Source: Mariniphaga sp. (GTDB lineage Bacteria; Bacteroidota; Bacteroidia; Bacteroidales; Prolixibacteraceae). From it: a stretch of 36,627 nucleotides of DNA. Positions 8,531-18,096 of this stretch are shown here, piece by piece (position 1 is the first letter of the stretch; every line of letters starts with the position of its first letter). A program made the position numbers and the translations under genes. Under the pieces are notes generated by a model. It was not told the DNA's origin, made no database searches, and saw only the letters and a list, made by a program, of their open reading frames with translations. The stretch covers positions 1-36,627 of the forward strand of contig JANXZJ010000156.1 of NCBI GenBank assembly GCA_025355585.1, read 5' to 3'.

Positions 8531-9319
8531 GTGAATACGAGAAAAGATCAAATGGCGTCGTTTGAGCGACTGCTGGATATAATGGATGAATTGCGTGAGA
8601 AATGTCCGTGGGATCAGAAACAGACCTTTGAATCGTTGCGAAAGCTAACTATTGAGGAAGTTTACGAATTGGGTGACGCAATTCTCCGCAGCGAATTACA
8701 GGAGATAAAAAAGGAGCTTGGAGATATACTTCTACATGTTGTTTTTTACGCGAAAATTGGCTCCGAACTAAATAGTTTTGATATTGGAGATGTTATCAAT
8801 AACCTGACAGAGAAATTAATATATCGTCACCCTCATGTGTTTGGCGAAACAGAAGTCAGGAATGCCAGGGAAGTTGAAGAGAACTGGGAAGCTTTAAAGT
8901 TAAAAGAGAAGGGCAGGGGCAAACGTGTACTCGAAGGGGTACCAGCATCGCTTCCGGCACTAGTAAAAGCCAACAGGATACAGGAAAAGGCGAGGGGAAT
9001 GGGCTTTGACTGGGAAAAAAAGGAGCAGGTCTGGGACAAAGTGAAAGAGGAACTCAATGAATTTGAGGCTGAGATTCGGGCAAATGACCAAAACAAAATG
9101 GAGAATGAATTAGGAGACCTTATTTTTTCGATTGTAAATGTTGCCCGATTATACGAAATCGATCCTGAGAGCGCGCTTGAACGAACTAACCAGAAGTTTA
9201 TCCGACGATTCAATTATCTCGAAGAACAAACGCTATTAAAAGGGCGTTCTCTTCATTCAATGAGTCTGGCGGAGATGGACGTTTATTGGGAAGAGGCAAA
9301 AAAGGGTGAGAAGAAATAA
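8531..9319 (+). CDS. mazG: Nucleoside triphosphate pyrophosphohydrolase MazG
   Basis: A 262-aa protein with two MazG domains in tandem. The first has CPWDQKQTFESL and the metal-binding helices EEVYELGDAI and ELGDILLHVVF; the second has EELNEFEAEI and ELGDLIFSIVNVAR. It hydrolyses NTPs to NMP and pyrophosphate as a house-cleaning enzyme (family knowledge). I kept the GTG at 8531 because the stretch TRKDQM before FERLL resembles the N-terminus of related Bacteroidota proteins; the ATG at 8552 is the alternative. The terminator at 9326-9358 overlaps the end of the converging clpC. Confidence 0.93.
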   Translation: MNTRKDQMASFERLLDIMDELREKCPWDQKQTFESLRKLTIEEVYELGDAILRSELQEIKKELGDILLHVVFYAKIGSELNSFDIGDVINNLTEKLIYRHPHVFGETEVRNAREVEENWEALKLKEKGRGKRVLEGVPASLPALVKANRIQEKARGMGFDWEKKEQVWDKVKEELNEFEAEIRANDQNKMENELGDLIFSIVNVARLYEIDPESALERTNQKFIRRFNYLEEQTLLKGRSLHSMSLAEMDVYWEEAKKGEKK

Positions 9320-9325
9320 TCCTTA

Positions 9326-9358
9326 AAGAAAAAAGCGGCTATTCGCCGCTTTTTTCTT
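9326..9358. terminator. Bidirectional terminator between mazG and clpC
   Basis: A 14-bp stem, 9326-9339 with 9345-9358, 5-base loop, A tract on one side and T tract on the other. The clpC stop codon (9339-9341) lies at the loop boundary, so the last clpC codons form one arm. Confidence 0.85.
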
Positions 9359-11888
9359 CTTGTAATGGTAGATTAACTTTGGGAATAATAGAGACTACTA
9401 TTTTCTCTTTCGTTTCATCCAGATCGATGGTGATTGTATCGCCTTCGCTGATATCGTTACCGATAATTGCTTCAGCCATTTCATCTTCAAGGTATTTTTG
9501 AATGGCCCTTTTTAAAGGCCTGGCTCCAAATTGAGGATCGAAACCTTTGTCGGCAATAAAGTTTTTGGCTTGCTCTGTGATGACAAGCTTGTATTTAAGC
9601 GTTTCTACGCGTTCGTACAATCCTTTAAGCTCAATATCAATAATTTGCTCGATATGAACCTTTTCGAGCGGATTAAATATTACCACATCATCAACCCTGT
9701 TAAGAAATTCAGGCGCAAAAGCACGTTTTAATGCCTTTTGTATTACAAATTTGGCATGATCATTCTCTTCATCGGCGGTTTTCCTTGTTGAAAAGCCTAC
9801 ACCCTGACCAAAATCTTTCAGCTGCCTGGTCCCAATATTTGAAGTCATGATCACAATTGTATTGCGGAAATCAATTTTCCGTCCCAAACTGTCAGTGAGC
9901 CGACCTTCGTCCATTACCTGAAGCAGGATATTGAAAACGTCGGGATGCGCTTTTTCTATTTCATCAAGTAAAATAACTGCATAGGGTTTACGGCGAACCT
10001 TTTCGGTCAGCTGTCCGCCTTCTTCGTATCCAACATATCCCGGAGGCGCTCCGACAAGTCGCGAAACAGAGAATTTCTCCATGTATTCACTCATATCAAC
10101 ACGAATAAGCGCATCGGTTGTGTCAAACAGATATTGTGCCAACACTTTGGCCAGCTGTGTTTTTCCAACCCCCGTAGGTCCAAGAAAAATAAATGATCCG
10201 ATTGGTTTATTAGGGTCTTTCAGACCGGCACGGTTGCGCTGTATTGCTTTTGTAATTTTCAGTACTGCATCGTCCTGTCCAATGATGTTCTTTTTCATAT
10301 CATTGTACATATTCTGCAATCGTTTGCCTTCAGCCTGGGCAATTCTTTGAACAGGAATACCGGACATCATGGCGACTATATCTGCAACTTGCTCTTCACC
10401 AACAATTTCGCGGTGATTCTCAAGTTCTTTCTCCCAAACCTCTTTCTCCTTTTCCAACAGCGTCAAAAGATTTTTCTCTTTATCACGGAAGCTCGCAGCC
10501 AGTTCGAAGTTTTGACTTTTTACAGCCTGAATTTTCTCAACTCTGGATTCCTCGATACGCTCTTCAAGTTTAATAATCCGTTCCGGAACAGTAATATTCG
10601 TAATATGAACCCTTGATCCGGCTTCATCGAGCGCATCAATTGCTTTATCAGGCAAATGACGATCTGATATATATCTTGTTGTAAGCCTTACACATGCTTC
10701 AATGGCTTCATCTGTGTAGGTAACATTGTGATGATCTTCGTATCGTTCCTTAATATTGTGTAGTATTTCGATGGTCTCTTCAACCGATGTTGGTTCTACC
10801 ATCACTTTCTGAAACCGCCTTTCAAGTGCACCATCTTTTTCGATGTGCTGACGAAATTCATCAAGCGTGGTTGCTCCGATACATTGAATATCACCACGGG
10901 CAAGTGCAGGCTTTAGCATATTTGCTGCATCAAGTGAACCCGTTGCGCCTCCTGCACCGACAATTGTGTGAATCTCATCTATAAAAAGAATGATATTATC
11001 GACCTTGGCCAACTCATTTAAGATCGCTTTCATTCGCTCTTCAAATTGCCCGCGGTATTTGGTTCCTGCCACAATTGACGCGAGATCCAGACTAATAACA
11101 CGTTTGTCGAATAATACCCTGGAAACTTTTCGTTGGGATATTCGCAAAGCCAGTCCCTCTACAATAGCCGATTTACCGACACCTGGTTCTCCAATCAGCA
11201 CTGGATTGTTCTTTTTACGCCGACTAAGGATCTGAGCAATACGCTGAATCTCTTTTTCTCTTCCGACAATTGGATCCAGACTTCCTTCAATGGCTGCTTT
11301 TGTAATATCGATTCCAAAATTATCAAGTACCGGTGTATCCGTTTTGGGAGCGGAAGTGCCTTTTGAACCTGATGCGCCGCCGCCAGTACCGCTACTTTTG
11401 CCAAACATATCTTCACCTTCATCACTGTCCTCAGGAAAATCGGATTTGCTTTCAATCCTTGTCAATTCCTCTATCTGAGATTTAACAGCCTCGTATCCAC
11501 TATTATAATGCTTAAAAATTGCACTTACCAGACTGTCTTTTTCTTTTAGGATTGCTAATAGCAGATGACCTGTATTAACTGTACTTTCATTCATGGCCCT
11601 CGCTTCGAGAAAGACGAATTTAAGTGCTTTTTCGGTATTTTTAAGTAAAGGAATATTGGCCTCCAATTGAAGCGAACTATCTTTACGCAACTGTATTTCA
11701 AGGTCTTTTCGCATCTTCATGAAATCAAGATGTAATTTATTCATTACATCAATTGCAATGCCTTCACCATCTCGGATAATGCCAAGAAAAATATGCTCAG
11801 TGCCTATATGGTCATTCCCTAATCTGATGGCTTCCTCACGGCTATAAGAAAGTACATCTTTTATACGGGGAGAGAATTTTGAATCCAT
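9339..11888 (-). CDS. clpC: ATP-dependent Clp protease ATP-binding subunit ClpC
   Basis: An 849-aa class 1 Clp unfoldase. The Clp-N double repeat is at about residues 5-145 (RIKDVLSYSREEA, IGTEHIFLGII, VNTGHLLLAIL), followed by a Gly/Ser/acidic linker of about 35 residues. The first AAA+ domain has Walker A GEPGVGKS at 233-240 and FIDEIHTI. A UVR-like segment (ELAASFRDKEKNLL) and middle coiled coil precede the second AAA+ domain with GPTGVGKT and LLDEIEKAHPDV. It feeds substrates to ClpP. The frame reaches back to 11921, but MDSKFSPRIKDV at 11888 matches the usual N-terminus. Divergent from gyrA. Confidence 0.93.
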   Translation of the reverse strand: MDSKFSPRIKDVLSYSREEAIRLGNDHIGTEHIFLGIIRDGEGIAIDVMNKLHLDFMKMRKDLEIQLRKDSSLQLEANIPLLKNTEKALKFVFLEARAMNESTVNTGHLLLAILKEKDSLVSAIFKHYNSGYEAVKSQIEELTRIESKSDFPEDSDEGEDMFGKSSGTGGGASGSKGTSAPKTDTPVLDNFGIDITKAAIEGSLDPIVGREKEIQRIAQILSRRKKNNPVLIGEPGVGKSAIVEGLALRISQRKVSRVLFDKRVISLDLASIVAGTKYRGQFEERMKAILNELAKVDNIILFIDEIHTIVGAGGATGSLDAANMLKPALARGDIQCIGATTLDEFRQHIEKDGALERRFQKVMVEPTSVEETIEILHNIKERYEDHHNVTYTDEAIEACVRLTTRYISDRHLPDKAIDALDEAGSRVHITNITVPERIIKLEERIEESRVEKIQAVKSQNFELAASFRDKEKNLLTLLEKEKEVWEKELENHREIVGEEQVADIVAMMSGIPVQRIAQAEGKRLQNMYNDMKKNIIGQDDAVLKITKAIQRNRAGLKDPNKPIGSFIFLGPTGVGKTQLAKVLAQYLFDTTDALIRVDMSEYMEKFSVSRLVGAPPGYVGYEEGGQLTEKVRRKPYAVILLDEIEKAHPDVFNILLQVMDEGRLTDSLGRKIDFRNTIVIMTSNIGTRQLKDFGQGVGFSTRKTADEENDHAKFVIQKALKRAFAPEFLNRVDDVVIFNPLEKVHIEQIIDIELKGLYERVETLKYKLVITEQAKNFIADKGFDPQFGARPLKRAIQKYLEDEMAEAIIGNDISEGDTITIDLDETKEKIVVSIIPKVNLPLQEEKSGE

Positions 11889-12228
11889 AATATATAAATG
11901 TCTGATGTTTCTAATGTACAAATTTTATTTAAGCGACTAAATTACTTAATAATTCACTATAAATTACAAACTACGAAAGAACTTTATTTTTACCAACCCC
12001 GGATTTTTAAAATATATCGTTCTCATATTTAATGAATTAATAGATGATTATTTATTTTATCATAAATTGAAAATTTCACGGTAACTTTTTGTTTGTCATT
12101 TAATTTCGTTTTAAAACTTGCTTTGTATTTTGAAGCATTATAAAAACAACAATTTTTTATACCAGTATGTTTAAAATTACTATTTTTGTGTGACTTTTTA
12201 TATTTAAATAAATACAAATAAGACATAT
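11889..12228. other. Divergent intergenic region clpC / gyrA
   Basis: About 340 very AT-rich bases with no plausible gene. It must hold the promoters of both genes; only the gyrA -7 element is clear. On the clpC side TAGTTTG is one base short of the consensus, so I did not call it. Confidence 0.6.
12181..12188 (+). promoter_or_regulatory. -7 promoter element for gyrA
   Basis: TATTTTTG matches TAnnTTTG, 41 bases before the ATG at 12229. Confidence 0.5.
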
Positions 12229-14760
12229 ATGTCTGATTTAGAAAGAATTATACAGATTAATATTGACGAGCAAATGAAATCGGCCTACATCGACTATTCG
12301 ATGTCAGTGATCGTATCAAGGGCTTTGCCAGATGTCCGCGACGGACTTAAACCCGTGCATCGCAGGGTTTTATTTGGAATGAGTGAATTAGGAAGCGCAT
12401 CGAATAAGCCTTATAAGAAATCGGCCAGAATAGTGGGAGAGGTGCTTGGAAAGTTTCACCCGCATGGTGATTCATCTGTCTATTTTGCGATGGTAAGGAT
12501 GGCCCAGGAGTGGTCGCTTCGTTACCCGCTGATTGACGGTCAGGGTAACTTTGGATCAGTCGACGGTGACAGTCCCGCGGCAATGCGTTATACCGAAGCC
12601 CGTTTAAAAAAACTGGCTGAAGAAGCTTTGGCAGATTTAGACAAAAACACTGTTGATTTTCGTCCCAATTTTGATGAGACGCTACAGGAGCCTACAGTTT
12701 TACCTACAAAATTTCCAATGCTCCTTGTAAATGGTGCTTCGGGAATTGCTGTAGGTATGGCAACAAACATGGCCCCTCACAATCTTTCAGATTCAATTGA
12801 CGCCATCATCGCTTATATCGACAATAATGATATAGAGATGAGCGAATTGATTGACATCGTTAAAGCTCCCGATTTTCCTACCGGCGGAATTATTTATGGT
12901 TATGCCGGTGTAAAGGAGGCTTTTGAAACCGGAAGAGGACGAATTGTTGTCAGAGGTAAAGCTGAGATTGAAGCGGTTGAACACGGACGTGAAAAACTTG
13001 TAATCACCGAGATCCCTTACATGGTCAATAAGGCAGAATTGATTATCAAAATTGCAGAACTGGTCAATGAGAAAAAAATCGACGGGATTTCGAATGTGAA
13101 TGACGAATCTGACCGGACTGGTATGCGGATTGTCGTTGATATCAAACGTGAAGACATGGCCAGCGTTGTTCTTAATAAGTTATATAAATTAACTCAATTA
13201 CAGACAGCTTTTAACGTCAACAACATCGCGCTTGTGAAAGGACGCCCTCAGATGTTGAATCTCAAAGACTTGATTCATTATTTTGTTGAGCATCGTCACG
13301 AAGTGGTTATCAGACGAACACAATATGATCTTGAGCAATCGGAGAAAAAAGCCCATATATTAGAAGGACTGATTATAGCAATTGATCATCTTGACGCGGT
13401 TATCACATTAATCCGAAACGCCAAAACGCCTGAAGAGGCACGTGAAGGATTAATGTCAAACTTTGAATTGGATGAAATTCAGGCACGTGCAATATTAGAT
13501 CTTCGTTTGCAAAGACTGACAGGACTCGAACGTGATAAAATCCATGCCGAATATGAAGACCTGTGTAAATACATTGACTATTTAAAAAACATTTTAGCCA
13601 ACGAATCTGTCAGAATGGGTATTATCAAGGACGAGTTGCATGAGATCAAATCGTCATATGGTGATGCCAGGAGGACAGAAATAGTATATGCTTCAGAAGA
13701 TTTTAATCCTGAGGATTTCTACGCAGATGAGGATATGGTGATCACAATATCCCATATGGGTTATATCAAGCGCACGCCACTTACTGAATTTAGGACACAG
13801 GCACGTGGTGGTACGGGTTCGAAAGGCTCGAGTACACGTGAAGAGGATTTCCTTGAACACATGTTTATTGCTACCATGCATAACACTTTGCTTCTTTTTA
13901 CAGAAAAGGGCAAATGTTTTTGGCTCAAAGTTTACGAAATTCCCGAGGGAACAAAAGCTTCGAAAGGGCGCGCAATTCAGAACCTTTTAGGAATCGAAGC
14001 TGACGATCAGGTAAGAGCATATATTAATGTCACATCTCTGAAAGACGAGGCTTATATCAACAACAATTACATTATTCTTTGTACAAAGAAAGGTGTAATC
14101 AAGAAAACACCGCTTGAAGCCTATTCACGTCCAAGACAAAATGGAGTTAACGCAATAACAATCCGCGAAAATGACCAGTTGATTGAAGCACGACTTACAA
14201 ACGGCGACAATGAAATTATGCTTGCGGTCAAGTCTGGAAAATCGATTCGATTCCATGAGAAACATGCCCGGGCTATTGGTCGTACTGCTTCCGGAGTAAG
14301 AGGCATTCGTCTCGAGGATGAGAACGACGAATTGGTTGGCATGATTTGTGTCCAGAACGATTCGGATGATATTCTGGTTGTGTCGGAACACGGATTTGGA
14401 AAGCGTTCTAAAATTGAGGATTACCGTATTACAAACCGTGGAGGTAAAGGAGTAAAAACCATCAATGTTACCGAAAAGACAGGAGCGCTTGTTGCAATCA
14501 AGAATGTTACTGATACTGACGATTTAATGATCATTACACAAGCTGGAGTTACCATCCGTGTACCTGTATCAAAAATCCGAATGACGGGACGTGCTGCTCA
14601 GGGAGTTAAGTTAATTAATCTTCGCGATGACGACTCAATTGCTTCGGTTGCAAGAGTTGAAATTGAAGAGGTAGATGAAATCGAACCTGATGGGACTGAA
14701 CTTCCGGACGATATAGAACTTCCATCTGATGAAGAAGGGTCTGATAACGAACTCGATTAG
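12229..14760 (+). CDS. gyrA: DNA gyrase subunit A
   Basis: An 843-aa type IIA topoisomerase subunit that cuts and rejoins DNA for negative supercoiling. Seen: [20 protein letters not shown], the quinolone-region motif [10 protein letters not shown] at about 77-86, and [10 protein letters not shown] with the catalytic Tyr121. The C-terminal half has the repeated blade signatures of the GyrA beta-pinwheel, including QARGGTG (GyrA-box position), [20 protein letters not shown] and AAQGVKLI, which separates it from ParC. The last 35 residues are highly acidic, a tail known to affect wrapping. The position equal to E. coli Asp87 is Phe86, while the Ser83 equivalent is kept (Ser82). Confidence 0.95.
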   Translation: MSDLERIIQINIDEQMKSAYIDYSMSVIVSRALPDVRDGLKPVHRRVLFGMSELGSASNKPYKKSARIVGEVLGKFHPHGDSSVYFAMVRMAQEWSLRYPLIDGQGNFGSVDGDSPAAMRYTEARLKKLAEEALADLDKNTVDFRPNFDETLQEPTVLPTKFPMLLVNGASGIAVGMATNMAPHNLSDSIDAIIAYIDNNDIEMSELIDIVKAPDFPTGGIIYGYAGVKEAFETGRGRIVVRGKAEIEAVEHGREKLVITEIPYMVNKAELIIKIAELVNEKKIDGISNVNDESDRTGMRIVVDIKREDMASVVLNKLYKLTQLQTAFNVNNIALVKGRPQMLNLKDLIHYFVEHRHEVVIRRTQYDLEQSEKKAHILEGLIIAIDHLDAVITLIRNAKTPEEAREGLMSNFELDEIQARAILDLRLQRLTGLERDKIHAEYEDLCKYIDYLKNILANESVRMGIIKDELHEIKSSYGDARRTEIVYASEDFNPEDFYADEDMVITISHMGYIKRTPLTEFRTQARGGTGSKGSSTREEDFLEHMFIATMHNTLLLFTEKGKCFWLKVYEIPEGTKASKGRAIQNLLGIEADDQVRAYINVTSLKDEAYINNNYIILCTKKGVIKKTPLEAYSRPRQNGVNAITIRENDQLIEARLTNGDNEIMLAVKSGKSIRFHEKHARAIGRTASGVRGIRLEDENDELVGMICVQNDSDDILVVSEHGFGKRSKIEDYRITNRGGKGVKTINVTEKTGALVAIKNVTDTDDLMIITQAGVTIRVPVSKIRMTGRAAQGVKLINLRDDDSIASVARVEIEEVDEIEPDGTELPDDIELPSDEEGSDNELD

Positions 14761-14790
14761 TACCAAATAATGTATATTTAACCAATTTTT

Positions 14791-14822
14791 TTTGTATTTT
14801 CAGAAAAAATGATTCAATTTTG
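14791..14822 (+). promoter_or_regulatory. Candidate promoter for the TPR gene
   Basis: TTTG at 14791-14794, a 20-base spacer and CAATTTTG at 14815-14822 (one mismatch to TAnnTTTG), 30 bases before the ATG. Confidence 0.45.
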
Positions 14823-14852
14823 TAACAATTTAAAACACAAACATTTTTAAAC

Positions 14853-16010
14853 ATGAAGAAATTATTTTTCGCAGCTGTTCTTTTAGTAGCAAGCACCATG
14901 GTGTTTGCGCAAAAGGGCAAAGTTACAAGTGCTATATCTTACAAGGATGCCGGAAAGCTTGATAAAGCGTGGGAAACGATTAAAGAAACTTTGGATCCTG
15001 CTAATCCAAAAGCGGAGAAGACTGTTAACTGGTCTGGAACATGGCAGGCACGCGGAGAGATTATCGAAGCTATAATTTTATCGAAAGACGAGAACTACAA
15101 AAAACTGGTAGAAAATCCTGTAGATGAAGCTTACAAATCTTATATGAAAGCTATCGAACTTGACGAAAAAGGTGGCAGTCCAGCTTTGAAAATCAAGCTT
15201 TTAACATTTTCGAATACCCTGATCAATCAGGCGGTTGAAGCTTATCAGGCTAATGACTATGTAAAAGCAACTGATTATTTTGAGAAAAAACTGGCGATAG
15301 ACCAAACTTCTCTATTTAAAACTGAGGCAACTATTGATACAGCTATCATGTACAATACCGGACTTGCTGCAATGAATGCTAAACAGTACCAAAAAGCAAT
15401 TAAGTACTTTTCTGACTGCGCAAAATACGGTTATAACGGAGGTTCATCGTATGCACAAATGATAAGTGCTTATCAGTCGCTTGGCGATACCGTAAAGTCT
15501 GTTGAAATTATGAAACAGGCTTTTGAGAAATATCCCGATGACCAAAGCATTAATGTCCAACTGATTAATTACTATATTATGTCAGGACAACCAAATGAGG
15601 CCATCAGTTATCTTGATAAAGCGATTGCAAAAGAGAAAGAAAATTCTTCATTCTATTTGGCAAAAGGTGTTGCACTCGACAAACTTGGTCGTCAGGAAGA
15701 AGCTATAGCAGTCTACAAAAAAGCGATAGAGGTGAAAGCTGATAATGCTGACGCTTATTACAACATCGGTGTTATCTATTTTAATCGCGGTGTAAAACAA
15801 TTCGATGTTGCCAATGCCGTTCCACCAAACGATCAGGTTCGATACGAAGCTGAAAAGAAAAAGGCAGACGATGAATTTGTAAAGGCAGTTCCATTTCTTG
15901 AAAAGGCAGTTGAATTCAACCCCAAAGATACGTATATCAGTGAACAGTTGAAAAACCTTTATTTCAGGTTAAAAATGATGGACAAATATGAAGCAATGAA
16001 CAAAAAATAA
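14853..16010 (+). CDS. Tetratricopeptide repeat protein, exported
   Basis: A 385-aa protein with a signal peptide (MKKLFFAAVLLVASTMVFA, cleavage near AQ) and several TPR units: for example DYVKATDYFEKKLAIDQ, KQYQKAIKYFSDCAKYG, GQPNEAISYLDKAIAKEK and GRQEEAIAVYKKAIEVKADNADAYYNIGVIYFNRG. TPR arrays bind other proteins, and a periplasmic scaffold role is plausible. No catalytic domain is seen. It starts 92 bases after gyrA with its own promoter candidate and ends at a strong terminator, so it is probably a separate transcript. The substrate or partner is unknown. Confidence 0.88.
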   Translation: MKKLFFAAVLLVASTMVFAQKGKVTSAISYKDAGKLDKAWETIKETLDPANPKAEKTVNWSGTWQARGEIIEAIILSKDENYKKLVENPVDEAYKSYMKAIELDEKGGSPALKIKLLTFSNTLINQAVEAYQANDYVKATDYFEKKLAIDQTSLFKTEATIDTAIMYNTGLAAMNAKQYQKAIKYFSDCAKYGYNGGSSYAQMISAYQSLGDTVKSVEIMKQAFEKYPDDQSINVQLINYYIMSGQPNEAISYLDKAIAKEKENSSFYLAKGVALDKLGRQEEAIAVYKKAIEVKADNADAYYNIGVIYFNRGVKQFDVANAVPPNDQVRYEAEKKKADDEFVKAVPFLEKAVEFNPKDTYISEQLKNLYFRLKMMDKYEAMNKK

Positions 16011-16027
16011 TCTGGTATTTCAGAATT

Positions 16028-16056
16028 AAAAGAGGGAGCACTTCCCTCTTTTTTTA
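16028..16056 (+). terminator. Terminator after the TPR gene
   Basis: AAAAGAGGGA (16028-16037) pairs with TCCCTCTTTT (16043-16052), 5-base loop, and the T run continues. Confidence 0.85.
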
Positions 16057-16070
16057 CAGTTTTAAAATAT

Positions 16071-16597
16071 CATAATATTAGTTATAAGACAACTGTTTAT
16101 TTGATTATTAGATAGTTAAGCTATTAAATACCGTGATTACATTTTGCCTGAAAGAGGTTTCAACATTTGCTTGAAACCTCTTTTCTTTTAAGAAATCACT
16201 CATTGCAACAAAAGAAAAAAACTTTTTGTGCAGAGAATTCTCGTGTATATTTTTTAAATAAGAAGTATGAAAAAAAATCTGCTTGTACCAGAATTCAAAG
16301 ATGATCAGATTTTGATAGTTCCTGGAAATGGATATTTGCTTGAAAATGAGTCTACACAAGGTGCTCACAAGTAAATGGATGGAAGCTGCAAAATACCATA
16401 CCTTTATTACAGATCGCAGTGATAATTTCGTAGCCTTCAAACCCAAAAGTGAACCTGAGCTGGTTTAGGGTTTAGATTACTATTGTATTAATTCTGTGAT
16501 ACTTAAACTTATTCCTCTTTTCAACAAAATGGCAAACTGTAACTGTCATCCGTTTTTTTGACGAGATGCAGAATCGTTTTACAATTTTTTTGCTTAC
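16071..16597. other. Gene-poor region with small decayed frames
   Basis: About 530 bases without a convincing gene. Plus-strand small frames sit at 16267-16374 (35 aa, starts MKKNLLVPEFKDDQ) and, shifted by one, at 16328-16468 (46 aa, ends FVAFKPKSEPELV). Both read like protein sequence and could be two halves of one frame-broken gene, but I do not recognise either. A second terminator-like hairpin is at 16151-16184. Confidence 0.35.
16151..16184 (+). terminator. Second terminator-like hairpin
   Basis: A perfect 13-bp stem (16151-16163 with 16171-16183) and a 7-base loop, followed by TTTCTTTTA. It lies 95 bases beyond the first terminator with no gene between, so it may serve a lost gene or act as a backup. 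Confidence 0.7.
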
Positions 16598-17074
16598 CTA
16601 TACATCAAGGTTTCGCGTCATATATGGAGTATAGTCTTTAATAATTGGCTTATAATCAAGATGGAATAACGGTGATGAAATAATAAAATCAGCAGTTGAC
16701 CTATTAGATGCTGTTGGAATATTGTACAAGACAGCAATTCTTAGCAATGCTTTAACGTCAACATCATGAGGTTGTGGTTGCATTGGATCCCAAAAGAAAA
16801 TCAGCAAGTTGACATTGCCTTCGCATATCATCGCACCAAGCTGCTGATCGCCACCTAAAGGACCCGATTTTAAAATAATGACTTGTGGAGGCATTGCATC
16901 ATTTTCTTTACACTTCTGACTAATAGTATCTTCAACAAGTTTTCCGGTAGTGCCGGTACAAACAAGGGTATGCTGAGCTAATTCTTTCCAATTGTAGCCA
17001 ACCCACTCTGCCATATCTTTTTTACGGTTATCGTGAGCCACAATGGCAATTGTCTTCTTTATTTTCATTCTCAT
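16598..17074 (-). CDS. mgsA: Methylglyoxal synthase
   Basis: A 158-aa enzyme that turns dihydroxyacetone phosphate into methylglyoxal and phosphate. The key residues are in place: IVAHD near residues 11-15 (His14), the phosphate-binding CTGTTGK at 39-45, SGPLGGDQQ with the catalytic Asp76, DPMQPQPHDVD with His103 and its following Asp, and NIPTASNRSTADF near the end. The enzyme bypasses lower glycolysis when sugar phosphates pile up or phosphate is short (family knowledge). An ATG two codons in (17068) is equally possible. The promoter element at 17092-17099 gives a very short leader. Confidence 0.94.
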   Translation of the reverse strand: MRMKIKKTIAIVAHDNRKKDMAEWVGYNWKELAQHTLVCTGTTGKLVEDTISQKCKENDAMPPQVIILKSGPLGGDQQLGAMICEGNVNLLIFFWDPMQPQPHDVDVKALLRIAVLYNIPTASNRSTADFIISSPLFHLDYKPIIKDYTPYMTRNLDV

Positions 17075-17091
17075 ATTATAATAATTTGGGG

Positions 17092-17099
17092 CAAAGATA
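17092..17099 (-). promoter_or_regulatory. -7 promoter element for mgsA
   Basis: On the minus strand it reads TATCTTTG, a perfect TAnnTTTG, 18 bases upstream of the start; TTTA lies near the -33 distance. Confidence 0.55.
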
Positions 17100-17143
17100 A
17101 GTGTATGAAGATTTCCAATAAAATATAATTGATTATCAAAATA

Positions 17144-18010
17144 TTAATATTTCATTAAAAATGACTTAAGTGTTAAGATTTTCTTGTATTTTGGATCGAC
17201 TGCTACATTGTCGAAATGTTCAAGATTGTTGCTTGCAATAATTGATTGTGCCATTTCTGCATATTGATCAGATTCGTGATAGCTGCCCATATATTGCAAT
17301 AATTCGGGTGAAGCTCTCCCTTCCCAACGCTTCTGTCTGAATCGTTTATATGATGATAATTTTGAAATCAATAAATAATAGTGCTCAACTGATTCTATTA
17401 CTGAGCTATATGTTCTAAGGTATCGTTCATCATCCCCAGTTTGAAATTGTATCAGTGATCGTGAATCATCACTGGAAAAAGACATTATTCCGAAGATATT
17501 GTTACCATTTCTGAAAATACTTGACGTACCCCATCCCGATTCGAGTACGGCCTGGGTAAGTGCAAGACTAACCGGATGTGGATAGATTCGTCTTTTCAAT
17601 TCAGTTATCGAGTCGGTCTCATACTTCCGTTTCATTCCGACTATGAATACAGAATCGAAGTCCGAAATTGTCTTCTTTTTGACAATTCTCCCTTCAATGA
17701 ACTCAACATGATGTAAATCATCTAGTAAGCGTTCCCTGGTAATTACAATTGCTGGTAGTAAATGTTGAATAAACAAATCTTTTCGTTTCTCTGGATTTAC
17801 CGAACGGAAATCAATTGAACCAATGTAATTGACTGGAATAAGCGCTGAATCTGATTGATTGATAATTGAATCAGAGTCAGTCAATTTTACATCCCTTATC
17901 TTGATTTCTACCGGCCAGTATCTTGAATTGAATTTTTCGTTCTTTGCAAATAAATAAAGGGCGAAAATGATGATGGCAAAATAAATTAAATCGCGAATTA
18001 TTCTTAGCAT
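17144..18010 (-). CDS. Bax/glucosaminidase-domain protein, membrane-anchored
   Basis: A 288-aa protein. One hydrophobic segment at about residues 7-21 (IYFAIIIFALYLFA) is likely an uncleaved anchor or signal. The C-terminal half carries the lysozyme-like glucosaminidase fold: PHPVSLALTQAVLESGWGTS with the probable catalytic Glu, NNIFGIMSF, YSSVIESVEHYYLL, and YHESDQYAEMAQSII. This resembles the Bax family of peptidoglycan hydrolases acting in the periplasm (family knowledge). The N-terminal 130 residues are unassigned. It has its own promoter element at 18035-18042 and starts 86 bases after the flavodoxin gene. Confidence 0.85.
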   Translation of the reverse strand: MLRIIRDLIYFAIIIFALYLFAKNEKFNSRYWPVEIKIRDVKLTDSDSIINQSDSALIPVNYIGSIDFRSVNPEKRKDLFIQHLLPAIVITRERLLDDLHHVEFIEGRIVKKKTISDFDSVFIVGMKRKYETDSITELKRRIYPHPVSLALTQAVLESGWGTSSIFRNGNNIFGIMSFSSDDSRSLIQFQTGDDERYLRTYSSVIESVEHYYLLISKLSSYKRFRQKRWEGRASPELLQYMGSYHESDQYAEMAQSIIASNNLEHFDNVAVDPKYKKILTLKSFLMKY

Positions 18011-18034
18011 AAAAACGAATGGTTAGCATGCTGA

Positions 18035-18042
18035 CAAAATTA
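18035..18042 (-). promoter_or_regulatory. -7 promoter element for the glucosaminidase gene
   Basis: Minus strand reads TAATTTTG, matching TAnnTTTG, 24 bases upstream of the start codon. Confidence 0.5.
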
Positions 18043-18096
18043 CAAAATAACAGCTACTAAAAAAAATCGGCAAGAACTCCTGTATTAGACTGAATA

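Noticed and set aside
11889-12228. Replication origin next to gyrA
   Set aside because: AT-rich, but no DnaA-box cluster and no dnaA, dnaN or gyrB nearby.
16108-16446. 112-aa minus-strand open frame
   Set aside because: Its composition is unlike a protein family I know, it is antisense to the protein-like small frames, and it overlaps the hairpin at 16151-16184.
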